Shown: positions 1-11,935 of the stretch, in pieces
Layout of the letters: the number at the start of each line of letters is the position of its first letter
Numbering within the stretch: the stretch's first letter is position 1
DNA from: Cranoglanis bouderius
Lineage: Eukaryota; Chordata; Actinopteri; Siluriformes; Cranoglanididae
DNA length: 64,000 nt
Direction of reading: 5' to 3'
Assembly: GCA_023630585.1 (NCBI GenBank)
Contig: CM042567.1
Location: 1,326,001 to 1,390,000 of the forward strand
Made by a program: the position numbers and the translations under genes
Notes under the pieces: generated by a model
The model's input: only the letters and a program-made list of their open reading frames with translations
Database searches by the model: none
Told to the model about the DNA's origin: nothing

Positions 1-782
1 AGGTGGACGTAAGTGGATCAGACAGAATCTTGCTCAAACAAGCAAACAGAATAATATAAAGAAAGTAAAAAAGTAAATTCAAGGAAGCAAATATAAAGCT
101 CAGGAAATAAAATCACGGTCAGAAAAGAACCGAGTGAAACAGAGCTCCTTAAATACTCCGAGTAGATAGATGAGTAGATGGAGTAAAAACAGGAAACAGG
201 TGTGTTAGAGTTCAGGTGAAGGTGAGAGCTGTAAAATCCGAGCCGGATCCGGGTCACGGAACTGATTCACTGAAAATGATTCATTATTATATTTAGCATT
301 TAGCTTTTAATTAATTATAGTTATTAGACTGTTTATTAGACTGTTTTGAGTCCTAAAAACAAAAAAGAAATATCAACTAATCTGATTTCATGTTAAATAA
401 AGTCGTGACAATTTTTAATAAAAACATATTCATATTAGTGGTAAGTGGAAAGTTCAGGAATATAAAGATATTTACAGCTATGATAAAAATGACAAAATAT
501 TATTATATACATTTAATGAGACATATATTTGAATTATTTAATTATTTTTTTTTATCAAACAAATCTGCACAGAGGGGGTCCAGGAATTTATTTATTTATT
601 TATTTCAGTTAAAGTGCTCTCTTGCTGCAAACCAAGTCTATGAATCCCTCAGTTCCTCAAGTGTTCCTACTGAGAACATTTAGAACTGCTAGAAGAGTTC
701 CACACCCTTTAGATAAATCTTTAGAGCCATTTCCCCCTTTTATCATTTCTTTAAAAGTTTTGGACTGGTACGCCAGTCTCAG

Positions 783-783
<1 letters not shown>
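1..783. other. AT-rich sequence without a gene
   Basis: No exon-like or family-recognisable frame is present on either strand. The stretch is AT-rich with short A and T runs. The frame near 622-1080 is mostly a translation of the adjacent TA microsatellite. Confidence 0.5.

Positions 784-862
<79 letters not shown>
784..862. repeat. (TA)n microsatellite
   Basis: Nearly uninterrupted TA dinucleotides, about 79 bases. It directly precedes foldback repeat block A. Confidence 0.97.
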
Positions 863-865
<3 letters not shown>

Positions 866-879
866 CAGGGTGTACTCTT

Positions 880-1560
880 AGAAAAAAGGGTTCCTCAAGG
901 GTTTTTTGGATGGTTAATAAGTCTAAAAGGTTAAAAGAACTAAAATGGTTCTTACTTGGAACCGTTTCTGTTTCTGTCAAATTTTCAAACTCTTCAGAAG
1001 AACCTTTAGGTTGCTCAAGAGAACCTATTGTTTATTTATTTATGTTTATTTTAAAGCTAGAGACCAATGCTGTTGTATAATATATTTTAGCAAGGTGCAG
1101 TCTCAGAAAAATCTTAATGGTTCCTTAAGGGTTCTTTGGATGGTTAACAGGTTTTCTAAAAAGGTTCCTGCTTAGATTTTTTTCTATTGTAGGGTTTTAC
1201 ACAGAAGCTAGAACAGTTCCAAAACATTTCTTTTTAGTCTAGGTAATATTTCTTAGCCAGGTTCCTCAAGGGTTCTTTAGATGGTTAACGGGTCTAAGTT
1301 TCTAAAATGCTTCCTACTTGGAACCTTTCTTGTTTCGGTGATGTTTTATATAAAAGTAGAGTTACAAAACACTTTAGAAGAACTTTTAGTTTACTAGACA
1401 GAACATTTTCTTTAAGAGTGTAGTATTTTTCAAGGTTCAGTCTAACATGCTGAAGTATACTGGAGAGTTTGTTCTATTTGGAGGAACCCTACGTAGAACC
1501 CTGTACCAGAGGGTTTTGTGTGGCAGAAATATTTTGGGAACCACAGAGAACCACCTTTTT
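880..1560. repeat. Foldback AGAACC/GGTTCT repeat, block A
   Basis: The motif GGTTCT, its variants GGTTCC and GGGTTC, and the complement AGAACC recur every 20-60 bases. Phrases such as ggttcctcaagggttcttt and gatggttaa return several times. The same vocabulary builds blocks B-F elsewhere in the window, so this is one diverged interspersed or satellite-like family. No protein frame is conserved across copies. I cannot assign it to a named superfamily. Confidence 0.8.
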
Positions 1561-2008
1561 TCCTTCTAAGACTGCAGTCGTGAAGGTGGAAACTGATAAA
1601 ACCAAACCAGTTTGCGTTCATTAAAAAATGTACGCTGTAGATCCCAGGAAAAGAGAAGATTGTAAACTTCCTCTCTTTATTAGTACTTTACGAGTCTTTC
1701 AGCTTTTTATGATGAGGTTTAACTCCTCACTCACCTTATAAACACAGAGCTGCGCATTTGGTTTTGATTAGCGGCCTTTTGTTGAGGTTCTCTGATTGGA
1801 GCTCCTCAGGGATTTTCAGGCTGATGGTGAAGCTTATGGAGGTAAATGTGAGGATATGAAAAGAAACCAAACTCCTTTCTGTCCTTCAGACGGATGACTT
1901 GCAACTGGTGGTCTGGAACACAAGAGTAGGAGAACGTGTGAGTTAGGTAGACCAGGGGACTCAACCAGGAGGAGAAGAGAAACGTGTCAAAATGTGTCAA
2001 ATGACACG

Positions 2009-2368
2009 TCCATGTCCACCTGAATGCTATTTTAAAAATATATATATTTTTAATGCTTAATTAATAACTAAACATCTCTACATCTTTACCTTCAATAAAT
2101 ACACCAGTATATGAATATGCAAGATATGCAAATTAGACCATGCCCCCGTGGCCTCCTGCCATCCATGTTAGCCTAATATTTCTTTTTTAAAAAAAGGCTA
2201 GTAGCTAGCGCTGGATACAATTATCAGAGCTTCCTTTTACATCGTCATTTTCAAGAAAATATCTAAATATAATGTTACCATGACAACCACCTTCTGTTCA
2301 TAACCAACTTTAGCTAAGTTAGCTGGTTATTCAGATTAGCACGCAGGTTCCGTGGCGAATCGTCGAAT
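2009..2368 (+). repeat. Duplicated segment, copy 1
   Basis: This segment is repeated in the same orientation at 2534-2868. Shared landmarks in the same order are catgtccacctgaa, ccagtatatgaatatgca, a tatgcaaattag element, cgcccc(c/a)tg.cctcctgccatcc, the gttaccatgacaaccacctt phrase, and gttagctaagttagctgg. Copies differ by substitutions and small indels, so the duplication is not recent. Confidence 0.8.
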
Positions 2369-2533
2369 CTTAGTCATGATCGGTGTATATTTAGAGAGAA
2401 AGAAAAGAGCGGGATAGATTATGACAGATAGATAAAGATAGATAGAGATTATGACATCATCAGAAAGGTGTGGTGCTTCCTTTGAAGTTCACAACAAATG
2501 TGTAAAGTGTGACAAAAACAAAAAACAAAAAAT

Positions 2534-2868
2534 CATCCATGTCCACCTGAACGCCATTTTTAACAGTTAAAATATTCCGACAATATTAGAAATCTTGTGT
2601 TCATCTTTACCCATCAATAAAAATACCAGGCTATGAATATGCACGGTATGCAAATTAGGAAACGCCCCCATGTCCTCCTGCCATCCCTATACAAATGAGC
2701 TAACTTGGCTAGCAAACTAGAATTTTTGATCGTCATTTTTTTCACTGATTTATTTAACATCATCTAAACCTGTCGAAACGTAACGTTACCATGACAACCA
2801 CCTTACCAACGTTAGCTAAGTTAGCTAGCTATTTAGATTGGCACGCCGGTTCTGTGGCAAATCCCCCA
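2534..2868 (+). repeat. Duplicated segment, copy 2
   Basis: Second copy of 2009-2368, offset by about 525 bases. The order of shared blocks is kept. Both copies end in a run of gttagct words followed by a short stretch beginning atttagattggcacgc in this copy. Either a local tandem duplication or two insertions of one interspersed repeat would explain it. Confidence 0.8.
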
Positions 2869-2869
2869 A

Positions 2870-3379
2870 CACGTTCGTCAGACATGTTTATTTAGTGACA
2901 TCGACTAATAGAGCTCATTCGTAGCCTCGTACGTGATCATTTACGAGATTTTTGTGTAAGAGTTGTCTTCAAATATTCGGTTACATGAAGCAGTTTAGAA
3001 AAAACACAGTTATGACTTTTAATAACGTAATAAATTGTGAGCAGAAAAAAAAATCAATCAGTTCTTATCCTATAAAGATATAAATATATCCTGTACAGTG
3101 AATATTTATCTACATTCCTGGTATAATTGCTTTTTTGTTTTTCTTTTTTTCTTTTTTTTTCTTTTTTTTTTACATTTTTCCTTGCTTGTTTTAATTTGTA
3201 CTGCTTTTCATTTACTTTTTTAAAAAAATATTATTTTTTAAACTTTTTTTAAAAAAAAGAAAAGACATAAAAAAAAGATGATCGCAATAAAATTACACAG
3301 CTCCGAACATATTAATCATTCTTGGACACGTATACATGTGCCCAAACTTTTATAATACATATATTTATATATGTTTTTA

Positions 3380-3381
<2 letters not shown>
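2870..3381. other. AT-rich, poly-T-rich sequence without a gene
   Basis: Long T runs with scattered C between 3130 and 3180, and mixed A and T runs to 3280. No coding signal was seen. Confidence 0.5.

Positions 3382-3444
<63 letters not shown>
3382..3444. repeat. (GT)n microsatellite
   Basis: About 31 GT units without visible interruption. Confidence 0.97.
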
Positions 3445-3445
<1 letters not shown>

Positions 3446-3558
3446 CTGATACAGCATCATGCTCACACACACGAATGCTCTACATTCTTTCTGCCTTAAG
3501 GCTGTTTGTGTTCGTAGCTATATTAATGAGCACATGACCTCTTCTACCTCAGCAATAC

Positions 3559-3560
<2 letters not shown>

Positions 3561-3621
<61 letters not shown>
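3561..3621. repeat. (TG)n microsatellite
   Basis: About 30 TG units. It is the second array within 200 bases of the one at 3382-3444. Confidence 0.97.
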
Positions 3622-4378
3622 ACCTATTTACTCTATACCTGCACTAATCTCACAGCCTTGATCAGGGTACAGTAAATAAACCCCTAAGGCCTCTATTGAT
3701 CAGCCTTGAATATGTTTTTACTTCACGGAGCTGTTTTTTTTTTTTTTTTTCTTCTCTTCTTAACGTTGTCATGCATCAATGAATTATTTCTTCTTAAAAA
3801 GAAAAACAAAAGACGCAGCGCATTAAATATTTATTTTGAAGTAAACTCTTTGGGAGTGGAGTGTCCAGAGCGAAGGTTTCACACTCCCCTTGTGTGTGTG
3901 GGGGGGGGAGGGGCAGCTCAGTGGAGGGTCGTGGGTCAATACGGGCCGTGCTGCCGCCTCTCCAGCCCCGGTGGTGTTCTTCACACAGAGACGGGATTGT
4001 AGCAGTGGGTTACACACTTCAATCTCGCTGAACGCAGCACGGCTTCATTATTTATGGCGCTCGACAACAGGGCGAGGCAGAGAACCAGGCGTCAAAGCTG
4101 CGTCTGGTTTTCGCCGCTCAGGACCTCTGACACGCCTAAATATAAATGGACCGTATTAATATTATATTGATATAGTCATCTCTGAAACGTCCATCATCTC
4201 CGAGCTGTCAGTCATCGTGTAGTTTTTTTTTGTTTTCTTTTATACGGAATGTTCGGTGATTTTGTATTATAAGATTTTGTGTGGCTTACGATATGGAATA
4301 AAATGGATTACATCATTGCATCATATCCTGTGGAGTTAAATGAAACAGGAAGTGTACAGTATATAACATATTATAATA
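3622..4378. other. Non-repetitive spacer, GC-richer in 3840-4140
   Basis: No gene is recognisable. The part at 3840-4140 is clearly richer in G+C than its surroundings and carries a short G run near 3901. Small frames here have no family resemblance. Confidence 0.45.
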
Positions 4379-4811
4379 TACAGTCAAGTCCATAAGTATT
4401 TAAACAGTGACACAATTTGGTAATGTTGCCTCTGTACACCACCACCGTGGATTTGAAATGAAGCAATCAACATGTGACTGAAGTGTCGACTTTCAGCTTT
4501 AATTCAAGGGGTTTAACAAAAATATTGCACTAACCGTTTAGGAATTACAGCCCCTCCATTTTCACAGGCTCAAAAGCAATCATAAATATTAGGATTATTT
4601 TTAATACTTGGAAGCAAATCCTTTGAAGTCAGTGACTGTGTGAAATCTGGAACCCAGGGACATCACCAAATGCTGAGTTTCCTCCCTTGAGATGCTTTGC
4701 CAGGCCTTTACTGCAGCCTCCTTCAGTTGCTGCTTGTTTGTGGGTCTTTCTGCCTTCAGTAAGTGAAAAGCAGCTCAATTGGGTTGAGGTCATCGGACAT
4801 TTAAGAACTTT

Positions 4812-5144
4812 TCATTTCTCTGCCTTAAGAAGCCCTCGGGTTGCTTTCGCTGTATGTTTTGGATCGTTATCCATCTGTACTCTGAAGTGCTGTCCTATCA
4901 GTTTTGCAGCATTTGACTGAATCTGAGCAGAAAGTATAGCTCTATACACTTCAGACTTCATCCTGCTACTTCTATCAGCAGTCACATCATCAATAAACAC
5001 CAGTGACCCAGTTCCATTGGGAGCCATACATGCCCATGCCATAACACTTCCTCCACCATTTTTGACAGATGATGTGGTATGCTTTGGATCAGGAGCCCTT
5101 CCTTTCCTTCTCTGTACTCTTCTCTTCCCATCATTCTGGTACAA
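4812..5144 (-). pseudogene. Tc1-like transposase fragment (element A)
   Basis: A 110-residue open fragment includes the glycine-rich block KNGGGSVMAW and the second catalytic-aspartate motif MDNDPKHTAK. Both are hallmarks of Tc1 family DDE transposases. A full protein is about 340 residues. A T run near 5160-5180 breaks the upstream part, and 5220-5530 keeps out-of-frame remnants of the DNA-binding half. The open segment ends soon after DPKHTA, so the final catalytic glutamate region is not in frame. Confidence 0.9.
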
Positions 5145-5584
5145 ATTACTGGTCAGGCTTTTTTTTTTTTTTTTTTTTTAGATGTTTTTGTTTTGTTTTG
5201 TTTTTTTAGCAAGCTGGCCTTTCTGTTCTTGAGTGTTTCCACTGGTTTGCATCTTGAGGTGATCCCTCAGTATTTACATTCATGAAGGCATCTCTTATAC
5301 GCCTACCTCCTCCAGAGTATTCTTGACTTGGCTAGATGTTGTGAAGTGGTTTTTCTTTACCAAGGAAACAATTCTGCGATCATCCACTTTGGTTGTCTTC
5401 CATGGTCTTCCAGACCTTTTGGTGTTGCTGAGAACGTACCAAATTGTTGATTTGGCCACTCCTAAAGTTTCTGTTTTATTTTTTCAGCCTAATGAACGCA
5501 TGGAATCAACTCCAGACCTTTTATCTTCTTAATCTGTCATAAACTAACGAGGAAACAGGCCATGAAACTGCTTCAATGACTCCT

Positions 5585-5772
5585 TACATATCATTTGGCA
5601 GACGCCCTTATCCAGAGCGACTTACATTTATTTCATTTATACATCTGAGCAATTGAGGGTTAAGGGCCTTGCTCAAGGGCCCAACCGTGGCAGCTTGGCA
5701 GTGCTGGGATTTGAACTCATGACCTTCCAATCAGTAGTCCAACGCCTTAACCACTGAGCTACCACTACCTAC
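5585..5772 (-). mobile_element. tRNA-derived SINE inside Tc1 element A
   Basis: Read on the minus strand from about 5772, the sequence opens with an A-box-like gtagctcagtggttaaggcg and a B-box-like gagttcaaatccc, the split promoter of RNA polymerase III tRNA genes. It continues with a conserved body (gggcccttgagcaaggccc) and ends near gataagggcgtctgccaaat. The last part is a widespread fish repeat tail. It splits the right part of Tc1 element A and is therefore younger than that element. It is not a functional tRNA because no cloverleaf 3' half follows the B box. Confidence 0.85.
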
Positions 5773-6059
5773 AATCAATTGTCGAATTACTTTTGAGCCT
5801 GTGAAAATGGAGGTACTCTGTAAAAAATGGCTGTAATTCCTAAATGGTTGATGCAATATTTTTGTTAAACCTCTGAATTAAGGCTGAAAGTCGGCACTTC
5901 AATCACATCTTGACTGCTTCATTTCAAATCCACTGTGGTGGTGTACAGAGGCAACATTACCAAACCTGTGTCACTGTCCAAATAATTATGGACCTGACTG
6001 TATATACAGAAAGTGCATAGGGTTTTATGTGTGTATAGTTTTATATTAAGTTAATTTTT

Positions 6060-7060
6060 CCCTTTAAATAATTATTTGAAGAACCCTACAACAAAATGTT
6101 TTATTTTTGTATCATAAAGAGTTTGAAGTAGATCCCAGGAGGCTAAGAATCGCTAATTATCCTTTAAAGAACCTTCGAAGAACCCTTTATCAAGTACCAA
6201 GAGCTAAATGAGATGTATTCTAGATATAATAAGCAATAATTTGGGGTTTGTTCCTCACACTTACACACTGAGAAAAAAAGGGTTCTTTTAATGGTTCATT
6301 GGAAAATTAAGGGTTCTTGGTGTCCAAAAAAAAATGGGTAGAATTGAACCTCTTTTTGAACCTTACAGGTTCTATGTAGAACCCTACAACAAAATGTTTT
6401 GCTACCAGAAAGGTTTCTGAGTAGAACCCTTTTAGGAGGCCCCTTTAAGAACCCTTCATTATCCAGTACACTCATAAAGAACATTTGAAGAGTCCTACAG
6501 GTTCTTTAAAGGTTCTAGATATTAAGAAGAAAATAATGAGCAATAAAGGTTATTTAAGGATTCTTAAGATTATTAAGCGTTCTGGGCTTGGAATCCTTTC
6601 TGATAGGAAAACACTTTGCTATAGGATTGTACATAGAACCTGGAAGGGTGTAAAGTGTAAGTGTTTTCCTATCGGAAACAATTCCATGTAGAACCATTTT
6701 CTTGGACGCTAATAACCCTTAATAATCCAATGAGCTCTTAAAGAACCCTGGAATCTTTCAGTGTCTGGTACAAACTCCAAATTATTGCTCATCATTTGAA
6801 TTTTATTTCCTAGAACCTGTAAGGAGTTTAACATTTATTGATCTTTTGGGGGGGAGGGGGGATGGGGGGGGGTTTCTTCAGGGGTTCTTTAAGAGTTCAT
6901 TGGATAATTACGGCTTCTCAGCTTCTGAAATATAATTAGGGTTCTACTTGGAATACTTTATACGCTCGAAATTTGTAGGCTTCTACATAGAACCTTTAAA
7001 AAGAGGGACGACTGAAGAACCCTTAAGTGTTCTAATCACAGAACATGCTGGTATGGAAAA
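6060..7060. repeat. Foldback AGAACC/GGTTCT repeat, block B
   Basis: Contains the clearest single foldback unit of the family. The left arm at 6283-6320 (gggttctt, then a ttggaaaattaagggttctt phrase) is answered in complement at 6440-6470 (agaacccttcattatcca). Between them lies a core with aggttctatgtagaaccct. The linker ggttctagatattaagaag and aataatgagcaataa follows at 6510-6545. A linker in the opposite orientation appears near 6770-6830, so the block holds units pointing both ways. Confidence 0.85.
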
Positions 7061-7064
7061 CACA

Positions 7065-7173
<109 letters not shown>

Positions 7174-7685
7174 CTCAATATTCATATTTAAGGTGCTTCT
7201 CTCCCCTGCAGCAGGTTTGCACCTCTGGAACATCAGTCAAGGAGGAACGTGTTACAGCTACGTGTTCAACATTCAGCAAAAATGAAAAATAAAAACATCA
7301 ACATCAGCCCCAGAGAGGACAAGGAGTGTGTGATGTGTGTCCATGTGTGTATGTGTGTATGTGTGTGTGTCTGTGTGTGTGAGAAAAAAGACAAATAAAA
7401 TGAGGGGAGGTTTTTATTTTTATTTTTTTCATTTTAGACGCATTAATTAGTCGACGGTGCCATAATCTATCACACGTAAGTTTAAGAGCTGTCCAATTAT
7501 TATAATAATTATAATTATAATTCACCGCAACCATCACGCAAACGTGAGGACGGAGTAAATAACGCAGGATGGGGTGCTACTGGGCGAAAAGTCAACTATT
7601 TACAATAGTCACTAATTTATGCAAATGTAATCGCAGAAAGAGTAACGCATGTGAAATGAAGATTGTACAGGAGGTCTGTGACCTG

Positions 7686-7687
<2 letters not shown>

Positions 7688-7733
<46 letters not shown>
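7688..7733. repeat. (AAT)n microsatellite
   Basis: About 15 uninterrupted trinucleotide units. Confidence 0.97.
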
Positions 7734-7735
<2 letters not shown>

Positions 7736-7803
7736 TGTTGAGTGTTTATTCACCCAAACATAATATAATTATTCAATTTAAAGAATTAATAATTAATTTA
7801 AAC

Positions 7804-7858
<55 letters not shown>
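7804..7858. repeat. (TA)n microsatellite
   Basis: TA dinucleotides with one early interruption by C. Confidence 0.95.
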
Positions 7859-7861
<3 letters not shown>

Positions 7862-7905
7862 TTCATTTCAGGGTTAACAAGGAATATTCTTCCTTTGAAC
7901 AGAAC

Positions 7906-7908
<3 letters not shown>

Positions 7909-7972
<64 letters not shown>
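7909..7972. repeat. (GT)n microsatellite
   Basis: About 32 GT units. Confidence 0.97.
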
Positions 7973-7973
<1 letters not shown>

Positions 7974-8024
7974 ATGCAGGACACTTACATTCCAGTAGAT
8001 GGCAATGTACAGTGGTTTTAACTG

Positions 8025-8027
<3 letters not shown>

Positions 8028-8074
<47 letters not shown>
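8028..8074. repeat. (GT)n microsatellite
   Basis: About 23 GT units, 55 bases after the preceding GT array. Confidence 0.97.
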
Positions 8075-8077
<3 letters not shown>

Positions 8078-8099
8078 CTCACCTGACTACACAACCAAC

Positions 8100-8485
8100 C
8101 CGAACTCAAAACTATTGATTTCTACAATTGTTTACTTCTTTACTTCTTTTGTCCTGTTTGTTGATTGACTCTTCACGTGTGTTTATCCACATGAGAAGTT
8201 TATTTATTTATTTATTTATATTTTATTGTATTTCTGTCATTCATTCATTCATTTATATAAGAAGAAAAATGCAGACAAATCAATCATTTCTGAGCAAATC
8301 TCTTCAAATTATTATAAGATTAAATCTTTCGCGGCTCAGTTTGTATTTAAATTCGGCCTGAGTTGAAATGATTGTCATGTAGGCTCATGATTTAATATTT
8401 TTAATATTACATCTAATTTAAATGTAAAAGTTTTAGATTTAATGAATTAGCAGGAAATTGAAATAATTTATCGGTGCACTCAGAT

Positions 8486-8489
<4 letters not shown>
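8100..8489. other. AT-rich sequence without a gene
   Basis: Contains short (ATTT) and (ATTC) runs near 8195-8255. No coding signal was seen. Confidence 0.5.

Positions 8490-8527
<38 letters not shown>
8490..8527. repeat. (GA)n microsatellite
   Basis: About 19 GA units. Confidence 0.95.
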
Positions 8528-8529
<2 letters not shown>

Positions 8530-8995
8530 AAAAACAAATATGGAGAAAGGACATGATGAAAACATGTGCCACTTTCACTCCGTGTCCACATGAGCAAATA
8601 GAAAAAACACTAAAAAATAAAAGCAGGCAGCTCTGGAAGCTTCTGGATCTCCTCCCTCAGGCCCTCGGGCTTTTGTGAAAGAGAAGAAAATAAAAAAAGC
8701 TGTCCAGAGAAAAGTGAGCGACGACAATGCGGCCCGGCGCTTTGTTTTCGTCCTCCTCAAAGCCGCTTGTTCTTCGATAAGGCCCAGAAGTGAACTCGCG
8801 ACCCGTCAGAGGGAACCGGTGGGAAAAGAATCCACTTTCCATCGCTGGCGTTGTTCTTCTCCCTCGGAGAGCCGTGTCTCCATGTGGGAATACTGCGAGC
8901 TTTCAGTCTGCTGCTGCCGAGCGATAGCATTCACTGCACCGGGGCCCGAGAACGCTGTGCATTCAGCTCAGAGGCTCTAGCACCGGGGCATTGTA
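8530..8995. other. Non-repetitive GC-richer segment
   Basis: Sequence of mixed composition without simple repeats, GC-richer at 8700-8990. Several overlapping short frames exist on both strands but none resembles a known protein. It could be a regulatory island. Confidence 0.35.
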
Positions 8996-9040
8996 CACAC
9001 ACATACACACACACAAGGACAATACACACATGCATGGACA

Positions 9041-9073
<33 letters not shown>
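8996..9073. repeat. Interrupted (CA)n array
   Basis: CA tracts separated by short unique words, ending in a pure run at about 9045-9073. A long GT array follows 67 bases later in complementary orientation. Confidence 0.93.
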
Positions 9074-9074
<1 letters not shown>

Positions 9075-9139
9075 GATTCAGTCTGGACACAAAACACAAG
9101 GAGAGGCTTGATAGAGAGAGGTCTGGCAGTGAGGAAGTA

Positions 9140-9140
<1 letters not shown>

Positions 9141-9208
<68 letters not shown>
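9141..9208. repeat. (GT)n microsatellite
   Basis: About 33 GT units followed by gcgcgc. With the CA tract at 9045-9073 it forms a potential hairpin. Confidence 0.97.
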
Positions 9209-9213
<5 letters not shown>

Positions 9214-9290
9214 CTGGGGGGCTGGGGGAAGTCTAAATGAATATGTGTGTGTGTGTGAGTGTGTGTGTGTATGAGAGACACACACATGCT

Positions 9291-9553
9291 TACAGTTGTA
9301 TGCATAGGTTTGAGTTTCCTTTGTTGATTTTCTAAGTGAAAAAAATAATTAATGAATTAGTAGGGTGTCCAAACTTTTGCACGTCACAATTACTATTTTT
9401 ATCATAAAAAAAAAAAACTTAATCAAATGTAAAATAACTCTACAGTAATATATATGCAGAAAGAATGTTATTTTTTAAAATTTGTTCATTTCACTTCCAT
9501 AAAAAAATCAATAACATTTGTAACAGGGGGGCACAAACTTTCGCATACAACTA
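9291..9553. mobile_element. Short inverted-repeat element (MITE-like)
   Basis: The left end reads agttgtatgcataggtttg and the right end, in complement, reads agttgtatgcgaaagtttg. These give imperfect terminal inverted repeats of about 20 bases around an AT-rich core of some 220 bases. No transposase frame is present. Size and AT content fit a non-autonomous DNA element, and the end style resembles Tc1/mariner derivatives of fish. Confidence 0.75.
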
Positions 9554-9555
9554 TT

Positions 9556-10440
9556 CATGTGTTTTAAGTGGCAAGTACTTGATTTAATCTAATATTAAAC
9601 CTTAAAATCGTTAAAATCTGTAAAACCGTATCATTTTCTTTAAGTGAATCTGAGATCTGAGATGAATCACAAAATTCGAGTCAGATTTCTAACCTAAACT
9701 TCTGCTACTGTTGTCGCCTTGTGGGCGTGGCCTGTTCGGCGTTGTTTTTGTAGTTCTGATTGGTAATAGTCGTAGCTACTTATATCTTCCAAAGCTAACG
9801 AGTTAAACACAAATAAAAGAACGTGATTACCTCTATGTATTAGCATCGCAAAACCTCCAGATTTTTTTAAATGAATCATTTTACTCGGTTTAACTACGGC
9901 GGCCATCTTTGTGTCATGGCACACAACAAATTTTGGTTATGAAGATGTCTACCCAAACCTCAATGTCTCGGCTGAGGAAGGCCCTAACTCCTTGGAACAG
10001 ATGCTGATCTCTAGTGCGCATTACAATGTACGTGTACGTACTATATATAAACATTTTGCATGTTGTTGTTTCCTAGACTTAGAACTTAAGTCCAAATGTA
10101 ATGCTCAAGATTGCTCACAGTTCCACACTTAGGGTCAATTTATAAAGAGAAGGGTTCGAGTCTCAGTCTTAATTTTTTTAGGGGGTACCTGGGTAAGCAT
10201 GCAGAACATTTCAGATTTGAGACTTTTAACTGGTTACAGAGCTAGGGCTCGTAGAAATCTGGGGAAAAGCCTACTTTATTCATGCATTTTTTTTTTTTTT
10301 AGGAATAAACGGATGTAATATAAACATAAAAATTATTTTTTAAAAATAAACAGTATTTTACAGTAATTATGTTTAGGATTGACATACAGTAGCTTATGCT
10401 TGTCAATGAGGTCTGTCTTGGAAACAGTAAAGCATGATCT
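9556..10440. other. No recognisable gene
   Basis: Mixed AT-rich sequence. A complex stretch at about 9700-9960 contains gtgggcgtggcc and cggcggccatctttg. The remainder holds A and T runs. No exon-like frame was found. Confidence 0.45.
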
Positions 10441-10446
10441 ATCACA

Positions 10447-10565
10447 GGGTTCTTCAAATCTGCAGAGTTTAGCTCCAACCTCCAAACTCACCTGCCTGTA
10501 ATTTTATAGTAATCCTGAAGACCTTGCTTAGCTTGTTCAGGTGTGTCTGATTAGGTTTGGATGGA
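10447..10565. repeat. hAT-MITE-like repeat fragment
   Basis: Includes ctgcagagtttagctccaac and ttcaggtgtgtctgattagg. These words are also found in the hAT-like element at 17325-17490 (tttagctccaacc, aggtgtg) and are common in fish genomes. Only one end is clear. Confidence 0.55.
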
Positions 10566-10569
10566 TGTT

Positions 10570-11935
10570 GGATGTTCAGTTGGATGTTTTACAAATGAAC
10601 AGCGTCATAACCGGAGCTGTGGGGTTGTTTCTCCTGTGATAAAAGCAGTAAGTGACTACAGCTCAGATTCGAAGAACCCAGTGATAGATCACTTAATTGT
10701 GAAAAGAGTGTCAAAGCAAAGAAATTCCACTAGAAATCCCACAATGCATTGCTTCAAGTTAAAATAACAGACATCTGAGACAGGAAATTCATGATGTAAT
10801 TCTCTGTATTATGCTGCTACAATCTCCGTCCAATCAGAATTCACGCTCTGATTGCATATACTCTAGATTACACGTGTTATAACTTACACGACGGCTCAAC
10901 GGGGTCTTTTTTTTTTTTATTTAATTTAATTTTTTATTTATATCACAGTTAATCTTCTCCAGTGGTTTGATGATATTGTAACATTTTTTCTTTTGAATTT
11001 GAAGATTTTTTATATTGACTTCATCTAATTAGCTATTCGTGCATACGTTTGCATAGTTATATACCATAAACAAAACAAAACAAAAGTTTTTGGGTGATAT
11101 TAAAGTTCAAAATTAAGATGTTAATTTCATTGTGAATACTTTTATAGACTAGTTCATTGGGGGGAAAAAACACATCTGTTTATTATTTAATAAAGAAACA
11201 GCAATGTGCTTTTGTTAAAAATTTGCTCTTTTAAAAATATATATATTTTTTAGAATAAAATGTAACATAACTCCAACAATTCGAGATTTTCCTCATTGAT
11301 AAGCTTCATATGTTTTATTAAAAAGTATGATACGTGTAATTTCTAAACTTAAGGAATTAAAGGAAATTGATGTGTATGTTATAATGATACATCAATTTTA
11401 TCGAGCAGGAAACAAGGTTTTTAAAGATGTATGATGTGATGTGCCAAATGGGCGGAGCTTAACGCCTTACTCAAAATTGCTAAGTGAATAAAAACAATGA
11501 ATTAAACACATTTTTTGTGGCTTCTGTTTCACATAATTCTTCGCCACACACGAGTGCGAGTCGTCTGGAAAGAAAACAAGCAGCGACATGCAGTGTTTAG
11601 AGCTGCCACTTTGGATCTTTTAAGAAGGAATGCGAGAAAAAATGTTTAACTACATCTGCCGGAGGGTTACACCTGCACGTCTGGAGTTCAGAAATAATTA
11701 GAGCAGCTGTAAAAACTCTTGATTTGGAAATAAAACATTGTGTGATAAAGTGGGAGGAAACCAACACGATTAGCAGCAGTAATTTGTGCAATTTCTGAAA
11801 TTTGTGCGTGTGTTTGTTGTCACACTCGGCTCATGTTGTATCAGAAAGTCAGACAAGCACTTTTCATAGAAATATACTGTTATATGTTTAAATAAATAAA
11901 GAAGAAAAAAAAGAAATAAAACTCAGAAGCACCAT
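10570..11935. other. AT-rich sequence without a gene
   Basis: Long AT-rich stretch with several T or A runs. I see no repeat family member and no coding signal. A GC-richer patch near 11430-11470 contains gggcggagc. Confidence 0.45.

Larger units (their letters stand above)
4381..6000 (-). mobile_element. Tc1-like transposon A, interrupted by a SINE
   Basis: Both ends carry inverted repeats of about 200 bases. The left end begins cagtcaagtccataa and the right end, read in complement, begins cagtcaggtccataa. TA dinucleotides flank at 4379-4380 and 6001-6002, the expected Tc1/mariner target duplication. Inner phrases such as gtggatttgaaatgaagcaa and ggtaatgttgcctctgtaca occur in both arms in inverted order. 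The transposase lies on the minus strand and is broken. A tRNA-derived SINE at about 5585-5772 sits between the transposase start region and the right arm. The element is inactive but has intact borders. Confidence 0.92.

Noticed and set aside
5585..5772. A tRNA gene on the minus strand
   Set aside because: A and B boxes are present, but the 3' half of a cloverleaf is missing and the sequence continues into a SINE body and tail.
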